Assembly (NCBI RefSeq): GCF_022539315.1
Contig: NC_066314.1
Coordinates: 55,737,180 to 55,801,179, forward strand
DNA from: Serinus canaria
Taxonomy: Eukaryota > Chordata > Aves > Passeriformes > Fringillidae
Direction: 5' to 3'
DNA: 64,000 nucleotides
Shown here: piece after piece, positions 1 to 17,300 of the stretch
Layout of the letters: every line of letters begins with the position of its first letter
How positions within the stretch are numbered: the stretch's first letter is position 1
Notes under the pieces: model-generated
Databases searched by the model: none
What the model was told of the DNA's origin: nothing
Seen by the model: only the letters and a program-made list of their open reading frames with translations
Program-made: the position numbers and the translations under genes

Positions 1-3648
<3,648 letters not shown>

Positions 3649-4291
3649 CAAAGGACAAAATAAACATAGAAGTGTCACAAGAGCTCTGTAGGCCTGTACA
3701 GTGTATTTAGGTGAAGTGAGAGGAAACTGAATGGATGTATAGAGTGTATATATTTTAATGAAAAGATGAGAGCTTGATACCCAAATAAGGCTGAATGAAA
3801 GACAAAAGCTTGACATTGTTCTCACAACTTGTACACAATGCAAAGGAAAGGAGTAGGGTTGAAAAAATAGTATGATAGGAAAAACACTTTTTAAACTTTT
3901 TCTTCCCACATGGTCTGTTATTGTGGATCCTAAACATTTTTGCATTTTCTATGCTTATGCCTCATCCTACCCAGGTATGTGGCTTATGCTCACTTTTGTT
4001 TAATCAGTTATTTTAAGTGACCTTCAGTAACTTGCAACTTGAATTTTAAAGATTATTATAGTTAATTTTTTATTTGTTCTTATCAATGTCTGAAAGATGC
4101 AGTATTTTTTTATTTAAATGCTATGTAGTTAAGCACCTTTTTGTATGCTTTTTCAATTAATACTTAAATTATGACATAGATTTAGTTACCACTTGACTGA
4201 ATGAAAGCTCTTTCCTTGTTGTAGTAATCTTTCTGTGTTGTCAGCATGGCTTGAAGTTGTAAATGGAGTTGTAAAATGAAATACTGTATTT

Positions 4292-4297
4292 AATAAA
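4292..4297 (+). promoter_or_regulatory. Proximal poly(A) signal AATAAA of PACSIN2
   Basis: A canonical hexamer about 640 bases after the stop codon. It would give a short-3'UTR isoform. Confidence 0.45.
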
Positions 4298-5322
4298 TAT
4301 CTGTTACAGAAGGTTATTTGTAGCAGAGATATCTGCAGGTGTTGGGTTGGGATTCTATTACATATGTACTTTATGTGGGTTAACACTTGAACTAAGAGTT
4401 TTCCATCTAGATCTTAAGTGGCATTCAAAAAAAAAATGAATTATGCATAAGCCCCAGAAGAGTGGCTATTTCCAGCACATGTTTGCAGGGAAAAAAAAAA
4501 ATCTCCTTTTAACTGCTAATGATTTTTGGGTGATTTGAAATGTTAAATCTGTGAAGGCTGATTATCTTAAACAGAGAAGACTGTAAAATAGACTAAATGC
4601 TTTTATTAATAGCCTATATATGTTGTGTATATGTACATATAATTTGATATTCCAAAATATGAAAAGCATGGCTATTACTTATCAAGCCTTTTGGTGTCAA
4701 TAAGATTCAGACTATTTTAAGAGTTTAAATTATAGGTGTATTTAAATCTGCTTTCCTGCCATATTCATTACTGTACCATAGACAGAGTATTCTGTGATAA
4801 GATTTTTCAGAAGTACAGTAAATACACTAATATATTCAAAATCAGTATTTGTGGATAAATTAATGAGTCAAAGTATAAACTAGCTTTAGTTCAAACATGG
4901 ATTATTGTAGCAGAACACTGTAAAATCTACATTTGTTTGCAGTTACAGCTTGGCCAGGTGTAATCGTGTCAAATATGCACTTGTGACATTGAAAACTGGG
5001 TTGTAAAACTACAGCAGATCTGTGTTAAAACTAAGTATCAGGTAAGTAGATACGCCATGTTAGGAAGCTACACTGTAATGAAGTTAACAAATCTTTTTAA
5101 AACACTGTTGGTAATCTTGGACCCTATCATTTGCTTTTTGAGCTTATAGATATATTTAGTCATCATTTTCAGTGAATCCAAATGTGCAAGCTTAGAAAGT
5201 GGATGTATGTATATGTCTGTCAACAAAAACTTACCAACATATTTGTTCATCCACAGGACAGTTGCTGAAATTGTCAGGAATTACAGGTTTGGGTCTCTGT
5301 ATTGTAAAATATTTTAGAAAAC

Positions 5323-5328
5323 AATAAA
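5323..5328 (+). promoter_or_regulatory. Distal poly(A) signal AATAAA of PACSIN2
   Basis: A canonical hexamer in AT-rich sequence followed by T-rich bases. It is the last good signal before the sequence changes to repeat-bearing intergenic DNA. Confidence 0.5.
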
Positions 5329-5345
5329 ATCTGTTAATCTCTTAA

Positions 5346-5805
5346 ATACACAGAATGCAACTTTTACTATTCCAATGTATGTCAAAGCACAAATAATCAT
5401 TTGTGCATTTCATTGCAATTCATAGTGACAAAATCTTCATTGTGTAAAAGAACCAAAAGCAGGAGTGTGACATGGGTGACATTGTGCCATTTACAAAAAA
5501 AGGGAGGTGCCATGCACAGGAATTCTTGGCAAAACATTCCAGCAAAATCTTCATGGAAGAAGAGGAAACTGTCTTTTATGGGTGTACAGAGTCCACTGTG
5601 ATGCTGCTTTCTGTGCTGTTGTCAAGCCTCAGATAGTGTGGGTGAGCAGCTAAGCTTTTTCTTTCTTTTTAAATATAGTATCTGAGTATTTTCTGCCTTT
5701 GAGTTTTCTTGTTGACTGGCAGTGATTAATGCAGTGCTGTTTGTGACAGCTGCCTGAAGGTTTTCTCTCATCTCCCCCATCAACACCTGCTGAACAGCAG
5801 ATCAA
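5346..5805. other. Intergenic sequence, no feature seen
   Basis: AT-rich unique-looking sequence between the PACSIN2 3'UTR and a CR1 fragment. No long reading frame or structured repeat stands out. Confidence 0.5.
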
Positions 5806-6158
5806 AGAGGTTCATAATCAGTGGCACAGGGTCTGGTTGGGGGCCTGTCACCAGTGGTGTCCCCCAGGATTAATTGTTTAATATATTCATCAGTGCCCTG
5901 GATGAAGGGGTTGGTGGTGACACAGAGCTGGGAGGAGCAGCCAATCCCCCTGGGGCTGCCCAGCCCTTCCCAAGGACCTCAGCAGGGTTGAGATGGCTAG
6001 AGGAGCTGTCTGAAATCCAGAAAAGGAAGTGCAGGGTCCTGCACCTGCAGAAGAATAACCCTGGGCACCAGGACAGGCTGGGGGTCACCTGCTGGAGAGC
6101 AGCTCTGAGGAGGAGGGCCTGGGGGTCCTGGTGGGCAGTGAGCTGTCCCTGAGGGCAG
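5806..6158 (+). mobile_element. CR1 LINE fragment, sense, reverse transcriptase part
   Basis: The translated + strand keeps scattered pieces of the CR1 reverse transcriptase, such as FNIFISALDEGV and KCRVLHLQKNNPGHQDRLG, separated by internal deletions. The DNA around 5820-5870 matches the CR1 segment that encodes the conserved VPQG region. It is truncated at both ends and not functional. Confidence 0.8.
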
Positions 6159-9100
6159 GGACACCAGTCAGAACTCTGTAAGGTACTTTTGCAGATGTTT
6201 CACACTTCTGTGATCCTAAGTAACTTATTACATAATAAATAATCAACTGCCACCTTCTGTTTAAGCTTTTAATAAATCCACAAGTCCAAACAGGAATCAC
6301 TCTGGGGAGCACACAGTTATCCTCCCACTTTTTATTACTGTAGTCAGTAACTGATTAAATGTTCTTGTATTTCATAGCAGTTTAGTTCAGCTTTTATGAG
6401 GGACATTAGCAAGAACTCTTTGAACATCCAAGTCACTTGTTACCTCAGCTAGATCATCTTGACACATGAAATCTCCAAGCCGGCAAGGTAAAAAACCAGA
6501 TCAATTGTGAAGTACTGTGGTGATAAGACACTTCTAGAATCTGTATGCAGAAAACTCTGAAATCTGACTGCCCTGGCAGAGATAAAACATCATGTGGTAA
6601 ATGCAGGTGGGTTTTGCAGTGGGGTGCTACATGCAGCTGGAGCTTTGTGACTCCCTTTTAAATCCCAGTAAATAGCAAGAGTTTGGCTTTGCACTGGGCA
6701 GTGATGGGATGCAGACGCTTCCAAGAGTGGAGAGCTCCATGAAACCTCATCTGTTTGAAGTGGTTATGCTTCGTCGTATTATCAGGACAAACTCTGCATT
6801 AGTACTAAATAAAAAAGATGAACTGGTTTCTTCAACTGGTTTCTAATGTAGATCTTAAACTTTATTTCCATGTGCTGGGAGAAACATTTGAATGCTTGAT
6901 CTTTCTCTTTTAGGGAAGGCTTTTTCTGTATGAATTATTTACACTGCAGTGATACATCTGTGACTGCTGTCCTTTGAGGTTACCATTTGCAGAGGGCTGG
7001 TCTGAAACCTCAGGAACTGCAGTTGTCATGAGGCAACATTTACAGCATAGCTGTGAGCAGGGACAAACTTTGCTTAGTGTGACTGAGCATCAAGGGGCAT
7101 CAAGCAGAATTTGTACTTGCCTAAGGGACCCTTTGGCATTGAAAAGCAGTGAAGATGTAGCTGGCATGACCTGGGACTGTACCTATATTCCACCATTTCT
7201 CAGCAGCACCATGAGGAGAAACCAAACAAGGAGGGAGGCTTGATAATAACTGGCAAACAGCACTGATAGAATTTTACAGAACTAAAAGCTTTGAGTATTG
7301 GAAATGGCAGCAAATGTTTTGGAGCTTTGAGAAAGTAGGCGTCCACTGAAGCTGTAATACCACACAATTCCAGGCAGATGCAAGTGCCACTTTCTGGTTA
7401 TCAAATCAGCCAAAGAACAGACTCTTCTCAGGAGATAATCCCAAATATTTATTTAGGAGATAATCCCTTGTATTGATATGCCCTGGCAGGGCTGTCTGAC
7501 CAGCTGCAGGAGCCCAAGCCTTGCTGTGGCAGGTGGATAGGTGAGAGTAGGAGCAGGTTACTTTTCCTCTGCTTCATCAGCTCATGGAACAGTCCTTGTG
7601 CCCAAAAAAATGGGGGATTAGCAGAGGATCAGTCAGGGAGGAAAGGCCTCCAAATGTCTTCAGTCCAGTCTCTGGCTCAACACTGAACTTGGGACAGGTT
7701 GCTGAGTGTTGCTGACAACCTCCCAGGAGAGAATGGGCACAGCTGCTGTGGGCAAACTGCTCCTAATTGTCCTCATCATGAAACCATCTCCTCTTTGTAT
7801 AAAATTGGAACTGTATTCTGGGTTAGTGGGTTGGTGTGAATTCAGAGCCCTTGGCTTTTGATTTGCAAACCAGCACTACCCCCCGCCTCCACCACCCCCC
7901 ATCACGCGTGGCAGCGAATTGCTCTCATTCACACATGATTAGAGGGCTCCTAATGTAGGGCAGACTGCACTTCCCAGTTGTTTATTTATGTTCTTCCATA
8001 TATCTATTTGTCAGACCAGCTGGCATGGAAGCAATTCTTAAAGTGTTCCCTGTGCTCTGGGAATACAAATATGTGTTCTGGCCATTCCTGGAAACCACCA
8101 GCAAGATGTGATATTGCCCACACTGAGGTACAAATGGCAAAGTAGCTCTTGTGGGCCACTTTCCCACCACTGCAGCTGTTCTCTCCCTGCCTTCCCTCTT
8201 TCTGCACGTGACTCAAATCACAAACTTGCTGAAGAATGAGAGACCCATCTCTATTCCCTAGAAAAATTCATCACTTTTGAGGGTTTATTCTGTTGGCTTT
8301 AGACCAGTTTGCTTCTCCCCTGGGCCTGGACAATCACCATTAGGGGGAGAATGGGAAATGGGGGGTATTTCCAAAATTTCTTGAACAAGCTGGTGTTCAT
8401 TCTCATGGCAAAGGAAATGACAGCACAGCATACATACCACAGATAGTGGTACCTGGGAAGGAATCTGTGGGCCTTGGATTGATTTTGTCAGGATGAAACT
8501 CTGCTGAGAGTTTAGGACATAAACAGTATCAGGCCAGGGGAGCCAGTGATGGTCACAGTGCTGGTCTGCTACTGGGTCTGAGTAAGAGCCTGCATTGCTC
8601 ACCAAATTAGAGAACACTCAGTGCCTAATCCACAGCCACCCTTGAAGATAAGTTGTCTGGTTTGGGAGTTTTTTGTGGTTTGGTTGTTTGGATTTACTTT
8701 GGGCTTTTTTCTATTCGCTCAATGTGCAGAGCAGCCAGTGAACTATAAGTACTGCCTTTTCCTTGCTGGAGATGGACCAGCTCATCCCTTCCTTCATATT
8801 CTCCATTCTCTATATGACCTGTCTTCCACAACCTGGAGGCTGCTCTGTGATTGCAGGACCTGCTGACCTCCTTCCAGTTCACAGACAGAGATGCTTTTAT
8901 TCCATCTTGTTCAGAACTCATCTGGCAATCGCAGTCTGCAGCAGGAATCTGCCACAGAGTGAACTGCAAAGTGTGCCCTTAGGACAGAGGTACTCTGAGT
9001 TTTGAGCACTGCTATAGGCTCATTCCCCTCTGGCTGCCTGCACAACGTGGCTTTGAACAGCAGCAGCTTTTTGACATCCCAGCTTGGGACAGAGAGGTAC

Positions 9101-9261
9101 CACTTGCTGAGACAGGTCAGCAAAGACACAGGGACAGCCCCCCTGTGGTGTTTCTTGCCTGTGACTCCCAGAGATGCATTCTGGGGTCTCAGCATGCTGC
9201 AGTGGCAGCACCTTGGTTTTCTGATGTTAGAAATCCCAGTTAAATGGCAAGACTGTACCAC
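6159..9261. other. Intergenic sequence without a recognisable gene
   Basis: Several 60-120 codon frames occur on both strands, but none shows a known domain, a conserved-looking start or flanking splice sites. No terminal repeats or tandem arrays were found. Base composition is mixed, with a short C-rich patch near 7880-7905. Confidence 0.5.
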
Positions 9262-9369
9262 TCTATTTTTTTCCTTTTGTGGTTTTTTGTTTGTTTGTTT
9301 GTTTGTTTTTTGGGTTTGTTGTTGTTGTTTTGTGGTTTGTTTTTTTGTTTTTTTGTTTTTTTTTTTTTA
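9262..9369 (+). repeat. T/G-rich low-complexity tract with (GTTT)n
   Basis: The tract consists of repeated GTTT units, then GTT units, then runs of T broken by single G. The hydrophobic protein it appears to encode is an artefact of composition. Confidence 0.85.
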
Positions 9370-12325
9370 ATCCTTGCTAGAGTAACTAGTGCCTGACTCC
9401 TGTGGATAAGCCAGGAGCTGCAGGGTCAGGGCACACCTCTAGGTTGCCATGCTAAGTGTCCACTGTGGGGCCAGCACTTGGCACACACTCCTGCAGAGAT
9501 CCCTGTCCCAGTGCTGGGGACTGTCCCAGTGCCCCTCTGTGGCTGCCCTGAGCAGCAGGGCCAGGACTGGCAGTGACACCAAACAACTTCCCCAGAGACC
9601 AGTAAGAAATGGGGCTTCTGAGCTGCTGGGGGAGACCAGGAAGCTGCTGATGTAAGGCACAGAAGATGGTGCAGAGTGGAGGCTGGGGGCAAAGCTTTGG
9701 AACTGATTACTTAGACAGCTGGATGGCCCAGTCTGTGGAGGAGAGGGGAACCCAAAACTTGTGCTTGCAATGGGGTAGAAGGTGTATCAAGGAAAGGGCC
9801 TATCACAGAGAAGGTATTTTGCAAGCTCCTGAAATTCAGTGGCACTGAAGAGACCAGGTAGTTCTGTAAGGCCATTGTGATGCTTTTTCTCTATTGGTAT
9901 CAGAAAAAAAATAGAAAGTGCCTCCCACATCTGGTGAGGGTGGAAAGCCTGAGGATGGAGAGCCTCAAACAGTTCCTCTGTACTGAACTCACCCTCATGC
10001 AAGACTCTGCAAGGTGGATTGGTACCTGTGGTTGCTCAAGCAGATCTGTCTCTCCCTGTAGTCACAGCAGATGCCCCACAGGAATTTAGTGCTGATATCA
10101 AAAAAGCCCCATCAGCACACTGTGTGCTGCCACTCTGAGGGGGTCAGTGTGACAGAACCAGCTCAGGCACAGAGAACTCCATTACACTGCAGGGAAACCT
10201 TGTTGGCCTGCAAAGACAGAGAGAAAGGAGAGTCAGAAACATCAGCAGCTTTGATCTCACAACTCTCCCATGCATTAATTAATTCTGTATTATTCATGTT
10301 ACAGACAATATAGCTCACATCACCGACTTCAGAGAATATTTCTTTTTACTTGTTAAGCATCTTTAAAAGTAAGACATATCTAAGTAAATACAATATACCA
10401 CATGCATTTAAGTTGATGGTAAGTTCCCCAAATGACATTTTGAAGAACTGAGATTATCTTGCCTCAGGTTACACATTCCATCTGAATTTTGATATGGATT
10501 GTCTGTTTATTATTTAAAAATTTTAGTAAAGATACATTTTTGTTACATACTGCAAGTTTAAGTGGTTATGTGGTATCTAAATTACTGAATGAAATTACTC
10601 TGCTAATTGAATTTAGTACCAACTGTCCCCTCTCCTGTGACATGCTGAAAAATTCCTTGCCTAACTTAATGATTGTGTTCATTCCTGAATGATGAGGTAA
10701 GCTTGTAACCTTTTTGATAGAGCTCATAATTTTTGTTTGTTTATCTTCTGCATGTAGCAGGAAAAGCCTTGAGAGATTATTTGCCTCAGAGTAATCTTGG
10801 AGAGCAGGTTATAGTCCTGTCCTGCACAGTGCTAAGAGTGATCTGTGGCACTGGCACCCACCCCCCGAGAGCAGGCACTGCTCCAAGCTGTTGGCATCAG
10901 ACACAGCTCTGCTTTAACTGCAGCTGAACTTTTGGGACTCTGAGATGAGGTGGGAAAATTGGTCACAGGACCAGAACACAGAGGTACAATTCTGAAAATG
11001 CTTTCCCCTGACTGAGAGTGCTTTGTTTTCAGCTGGGTTTGTTTTTTTCTTTTCCTTTCCACCTCACCAGCCACATCCTTTAGGGTAGATAAATAGTAAA
11101 ATGCTCATAAGGAAATGTGCTTTTTTAATTCTTATTATTCACTAAAGCACATAAGAAAATGAAGCATTTACAACATTCAGATGCTAACAAGACATTTCCT
11201 GGGTGCACCTGAGCAGCAGCAGCCAAGGGCCCTACCCCTGCTGTAGCATTGGAAGTCCAGGTTTGCTCCTCTCTACTTGAGGGAGAGCTTGGGAGCCACC
11301 TCCTGGGAGTGGGAAGCAGATGCCATCCTCCTCAGGGACAGCAAGATGAGGAAACACAGACCTGCTGGGCTCTCCCACCTTTCCATTCCATCTCTGCTCC
11401 TTGCCCTCCACATTCCGCTTCCCAAATCAGGAACGAGTCTGTAAGGCCCTTGCACCTTATGGTGGGACCACAAAACCGACTCTGCTTTCAGAGAAGGCTT
11501 GAATGGCTCTGTTTCTACATAACACAAACATAAATGTACATAAACATTTATGGACACCAAAACCTGATGGCTTTGTAATTTCCCTGCAGCTGTCCAGGCA
11601 ATTAAACAACCTTAAGTAGGATTTGCCATTCAGCCACAGCCCTTGTTCCAGCATTGTCAATTAACCTCAGGCAGATCCAGTTCCAATGCAAACCTCGAGC
11701 CCAGCCCCACAAGGATCTCCTGTAATCCACATCTTAGCCTGGTATTCACTTTTAACACTCCTCCAGAGCCCTGCTGATCCCCAAACTTCAGAAAGCACCT
11801 GGCAAAAAAAGCCACCTCCCCAGCAGAGAGCAAACAGAATCTGGTGACAGAAGACAAGACACTTCTGGAATTAAATACCTGTCTGGGTATGCCAGTGCAT
11901 TCCTGCTTTACACACTGCAATTTATGTTTCAAACAAGCACAATGCAAAGTGCAGGTCAGACATCACATGGACAGAAGATATTAGATTTTTACTGAGCCTG
12001 TGATGGGCACAGAACTGTGTGAGTGATGGTTGTCAGTGAATGGCTTAAAGAGCTGCCATGACTGAGACTTTCCTTGCCGTTCAAGAGCTTTTTGGTTGCC
12101 CAGTTACAGGTTTTTTTCAGATTTCTCAGCCCTAGAAGAAAATCTGAGTGGTTTTATTCAAGTTTGAAGTTAGCTCAGCTCTAACTAGGGAGTGGGACTT
12201 GTTGACTTTCCCCTGCAAATTTTTCTGAGGCTCTCAAGTGGTGACGGTTGTGAAAAGGAGAGGAAAAGGATCAACAGGATATATTTAGATTTCTAATGTA
12301 TTTTAATTGCAGTAACTATATTGAT
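9370..12325. other. Intergenic sequence without a recognisable gene
   Basis: Open frames of 60-120 codons are present on both strands with no family signature. There are no clear retroelement ends or tandem repeats. Confidence 0.45.

Positions 12326-12380
<55 letters not shown>
12326..12380. repeat. Compound microsatellite (TC)n(TA)n
   Basis: About 13 TC dinucleotides (12326-12351) run directly into about 14 TA dinucleotides. The array is perfect by eye and so likely length-polymorphic. Confidence 0.95.
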
Positions 12381-12384
<4 letters not shown>

Positions 12385-13728
12385 GTAATAATTTTCCTCG
12401 CACTTTATAAAACTATGATCTATGCCAAAGCTGGAGCATGATACTACATGTGATAATCAGAGGGCACTTATGAGGTGAAAGGTGAATCAGAGAGTGCTGC
12501 TCCCCCAGGTTTGGCTTTGTATCAAAGTGCACAGTTTGGGCTTCAGCCACCACACTGGCTCAAAGTCCCAGGATGATTTTCTCTGTAAAATTCAATTTAT
12601 TAATCCAAATGCTGCCCAGACATTACTGGGGATGAGTAGGTGCTCATCCTTAGCTGTCTGTGCACATTCCACTCTTCACTTTCTCCATCAGCTGTTGTGC
12701 AGCTTCTGGATCACCCCTAACAGTTACTGCTGAGGAGCTGATCTCCAGCAGCTCGTGTGGGATCCTGCCTGTAGACTGGGTGCTGTGCTTGCAACTCCTC
12801 TTTGGGGAATCTTCTTTTTGGGGTTAAATGATGAAAATATGAATTTACTGGGCAGAAATGCTGGTGTTTCCTGTGTGCCCAAAGCACCCAGGGCAACGGG
12901 CATGAGACAAAACAAAAAGGGCTCTCCAAGAAACCATTCCTTTGTGCATGGAGACAGGGCATGGCACCAGCTTGGGGAAGTCTGCAGTGAAACGAGAACC
13001 CACCGGCTGTTTCCCAATTACAGGTTTGATTTTTTTTTTTTTCCTTATTCCCTATCTTTTACTGCCATCTACTGGCTCTAACTGAATGGCTTCTTCATTG
13101 GCCCTAGAGTAAATATCTTTGGTGTACTCTATTCACTTAAGAGCTACAAGTTTTGACAAGGGACCCGCAGAGAGGGCTTTGGGGATGGATTAACTGAGAA
13201 ACATAATTAACTGAGAAGCATAAGACTTGAGGAATGGTAAGCTCAGACCATAATTGGGAAGAAATAATGGATAAAGAAATGAGAAGACAATTCTGAAAAG
13301 TCAGCTCTTAAGTATTGCATTTCAGCATTTTGAAAACAAGTAATTTGGGGTTTCTTTGTTGGTGTATTTATTTTGAAGGAAAGCTTTTGTTTGGAAAACA
13401 GCCCCCAGAACCCTCCCAATGTTTCATTTTAAACCGGTCTATATAAAAGGGGCTAAAATGCATCTTGAGAGTAATTACATTTTTATGGCCTTACCTGCAG
13501 CCAGGATTAGCAAAATTACTCCAAGAAGCACCTCAAAACTCTCTCAGAGGAAGGAAAGTAACTGCCTGCTTGGACAAGAGTATCCTGCGGTTTGTTTCTC
13601 TCCAAATGTGCTGTCAGGGAATAACACCCTGCAGGTATTGGCTGTTTCATGGCTCCAGCAAACTGCAAGCAATATTATAACTATCAGTGTCCTGTAAAGG
13701 ATCAGATAGTTATTCAGTCAGGCAAAAA

Positions 13729-13823
13729 TCATTCATTCATTCATTCATTCATTCATTCATTCATTCATTCATTCATTCATTCATTCATTCATTCATTCAT
13801 TCATTCATTCATTCATTCATTCA
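13729..13823. repeat. (ATTC)n tetranucleotide microsatellite
   Basis: About 24 uninterrupted copies of the 4-base unit cover 95 bases. One more ATTCATC motif follows after a short A-rich interruption. The frame through it encodes a repeating FIHS peptide, which is a by-product. Confidence 0.97.
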
Positions 13824-14399
13824 AAAATCAATCATTCATCAAAATCTTTGATTTTGCTGTTGATATGAGAAGGATCTTTATCATGGTTGGGCCCTGACAA
13901 ATGTCCTCTTCTCTCCTCTTACACACAGCTTCTGGGCAAAGCCACCTGAATGCACCAATGCTCCTGCTCAGAACAGGAAAGGAGAGAAGGCTCCAAGTCC
14001 AGGCCTTCTATGTTGCTGCAACACAGCCAAGTATTGAACCACTTAGCTGTCAGCAGGTCTCCTTCTGCCAGGAACAGAGTAGTGCCCTCCTGTGGGTAGG
14101 TACCATGTGGGCCAGGATTACTGCTTTTATTCCAGTACATCCTTTCCCAAGGAAAGCACTGGAGCTGAGCTGAGCATTGGATGACACCCATGTGGAACAG
14201 ATCCTTCCCCTCCTTTGTCCAAAGTCCAACGGCAAAGCATGGAATAACTCACAAGCAAGGAATGAAAATGGTTCTGTTAAAATTAGGCAAAAAATGCAGT
14301 AAGAAAAAATGGGCATCCTTTTTATGTACAAAAAAAAAATGTAGAGAAAAAAATTGGAAAATGGTACTTTAATTTGGTGCCACCTCTCATTTTTTATGG

Positions 14400-17300
14400 A
14401 TAAAACCTTATAGTGAGTAATCAGAACAAAGTGGGAAAGCCAGAAGCCTTTGCTTTTCACAATGGACTTAATTACCATTTTCTCTTCTCTTTCAGAACAG
14501 GAAAAAACACTTAACTTATCCCATCTTTGCCAAGAGCTTTGGTGTTGGAGCAGCCAAACCCAACAGACTCCAGAACTACTGGCCTGCACTGGAGGGCTCC
14601 AGGTCCTGCCCATGGTGTGGGGTGAGTCCCCAGATGTCCCCAGAGTTTCCCAAATCCAGAGGGATCTGTCCTGGTTTCAGGCTGTCCCCAACACCTGGGA
14701 CACAGAGAGAGCCCTGTACAAAGGGGCCTTTGGCTCCTTGTCAGGAATGTGGTGGCAGCCCCAGGAGCAGCTGGGAGGTGAGAACTGGGGCAGTGTCTGA
14801 GACTGAGCCAGGTCAGGTCAGTGTTCATCTGGAGGGGTTTGGCCCTATACACTGAGTTTCAGCAGGATCAGGGTCACAGATGCTGCATTTGTGCCTCCTG
14901 GGAGTTTCTGTCCCCCCTGGAGATTTCCTGCTGGGATTTGGCAGCACAGGGAGCAGAATTAAACCTGCACTTTCTGTGGGCATTGCTGGCCTTTGTCTCC
15001 CTGTTGTGCCATCAGACCATGGGAATTTGCTGCTGTCACTGCCACTGCCACCCCAGCTGGGGGCTGTGTCCTCCTGGCAGCCTTGCCAGCCCCAACACGA
15101 GCTCCAGAGGTGCCTCTGTGCTGTGTTGGGAGTGTTTGCTGGGAATGTGCCTCATCCCTGGGAGGATCCTTTTGCTCCTGGGTGGCCAGACAGAGCTTTT
15201 GGGCTTGTCAGCTTCAGAGTTTGAAGGAAGAAGTCACTGAAAGGGAGAAGGACAAGGAGGTTTGTCAGAGTGGTGCTGTCAGACCCCACCTGACAGTCTG
15301 TGCTTGGTGTGTGAGGTTGTTGCAATGCAGGGAATGAATGTCCCCTTCCCAGTTCAGCCCAGCAGATCCCAAGGGCTCTTACAGGAATATTTATCCTTTA
15401 CTTCCCTTGGTGATAACTTCATCTCCACCCTTCCATGAGCAATTCCTTAATTTCTCCAGGAAAAAAACCTCATGGCAGAAGTAGTTTGCAAAGGAGCCCA
15501 GAGTCGTGTTTGGAGCAGAGAGTGCTGAGAGCTTCATCTACCTTTGCTGCCCCAGCCTGGCAATATCCTCATGGAACAGCCTGGGCAGATGGGATTAGAT
15601 GGAGCAAAATCCCTTCATGGACAGGGTTTTCTCCTGCGCAGATCAGGCATGGGACAGGCAGTGAACTTTGGAAATCAGCAGATTTCCCCCAGAAAGCATC
15701 ACCTGCATCATCATGAATGACATGACCTGTGCCCACTGCTCAGGATTCACCCAGCCAAAATCAAGAGCAAAGGTTGATTTGGGTTTGAGAACTTGAAATA
15801 ATTTTGAAACAGAATAAATCACCTTTTTCTTCTTTCTTCCAGACGCCGGACTTGCTTCTGTAGACATGTGCTGAGCTCTCACTGCAGGGAACTGTCAGGT
15901 CTTGATGGCTGTGAGTTCATGTTCTTCTCACTGAGGAATTGGAAATAATTATTAATTAATTGCAGAAAAGTTTTCCGAAACCTTTCCCCTTTTGTGCCCT
16001 GCTGTGTGGAACAAGGGCAGAGAGAGCCAGCAGAGGAGAGGCCTCGGGCTGGAGAGGGGCAGGAGCAAGGCAAAGGGACCTCCCTGGTGTCACCAGGACA
16101 TCTGGGGGAACAGAAGGACCACTGTGAGGGCAAGTGGAGGGGATGAGTGGACAGTTTGGGGCAACATCTGAGTTCATCTGCAGGGAAATAAGTAGGAGAT
16201 ATTTTGGAGGGGAAAGCTGAGATGATGAGTTCACCCAGCTTGGCCCAAGTTGAGTTTGCACAAAGTGGGACCAGAGGTGAAGGTCGATCCAAAGCCAACC
16301 CTGCTCAACCTCTAAGTCCCAGAATAAATTCTACAAGCTGCCCATGGAGGGACTAAAAATACATAAAAACAGAACCAGGAGCATTCCAAGAGCAAACCAG
16401 AAGGTGTTGAAGAGCACCAGAAGAGCAAACCATTACAGTGTTGTCCTAGCCTTTTTAACAGATCTTTAAGATTTTTATGACAACACGACATTTCTCTGTA
16501 GGGAACATTCACTCCATGGGCTGTGGTGTTTATTTGGATTTTAACTCCCTCACAGTGGCCCTGACACTGCTCAGGATCTGGGAGGAAAAGCAGAGTTAGA
16601 GCTCCTGGCAGGGCCAGGATGTTTTCCCCCAAGAGCTGCTGCCCACTAGCCTGCCCAGAATGGATCTGCTTTGGCTTCTGCAGGGCAAGAATGTTTTCAG
16701 TGATTCAGATGCGATTCCAGCAGCCCTCATGTTCCGGTGCTTCCCGGGCAGCCGATCCGCTCTCCAGCCCCTCCTGCTCCCAGGCACTGCCCCGCCGGGC
16801 CAACTGTGCCGAGGGGAATTTGTCCTGCCAGCAGCAGGGGAAGGACACGAGCTCCCATCCTGGCACATGGATTGTCCCTCTGGGGAATGCTGGGATTTAC
16901 ATCCTTCCATACATTTGGCTGCTGAAATTTCCCAGCCCAGGGGCTTTAGCTGACAGGGCAGCAAAAAGATTGTTCTCTGTGTGGTGCCCAGACTTGGGGT
17001 TCAGTATCAGCTTTGCTAGTTCAGATGAATTATACCCACAGCCCCAAACTCCCTGCTGAATTCCTGCTGGAATAACCTGACAGTGCCTCGTGGAGCGTGG
17101 ACATTCCCATGCAGAGCTGCCACTTTAACACCAGCAGTGACAGGAATCAGCAGAGGTCCCAGGGAAGCTCATTGAGGTAAGACAAGGACAGGTTTATATT
17201 CCATAGAATTTGCTATTTATAACTCTATCCCCCAACCCCACTGATGTCCCTGGGGGACATTTAGCAGAGTTCCCTGGAATTCAGCTGATTTCATCCCCCC

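Larger units (their letters stand above)
3649..5345 (+). other. PACSIN2: PACSIN2 3' untranslated region
   Basis: AT-rich sequence follows the stop codon and contains no coding potential. Candidate AATAAA signals lie at 4292-4297 and 5323-5328. The distal one would give a 3'UTR of about 1.7 kb. The end is set by the second signal and is an inference. Confidence 0.6.

Noticed and set aside
12326..12380. Possible Z-DNA or promoter element at the TC/TA tract
   Set aside because: It is an ordinary compound microsatellite far from any supported exon.
13649..13897. Frame encoding a repeating FIHS peptide
   Set aside because: It is simply the translation of the (ATTC)n microsatellite. It is not a CRISPR array or a repeat protein.
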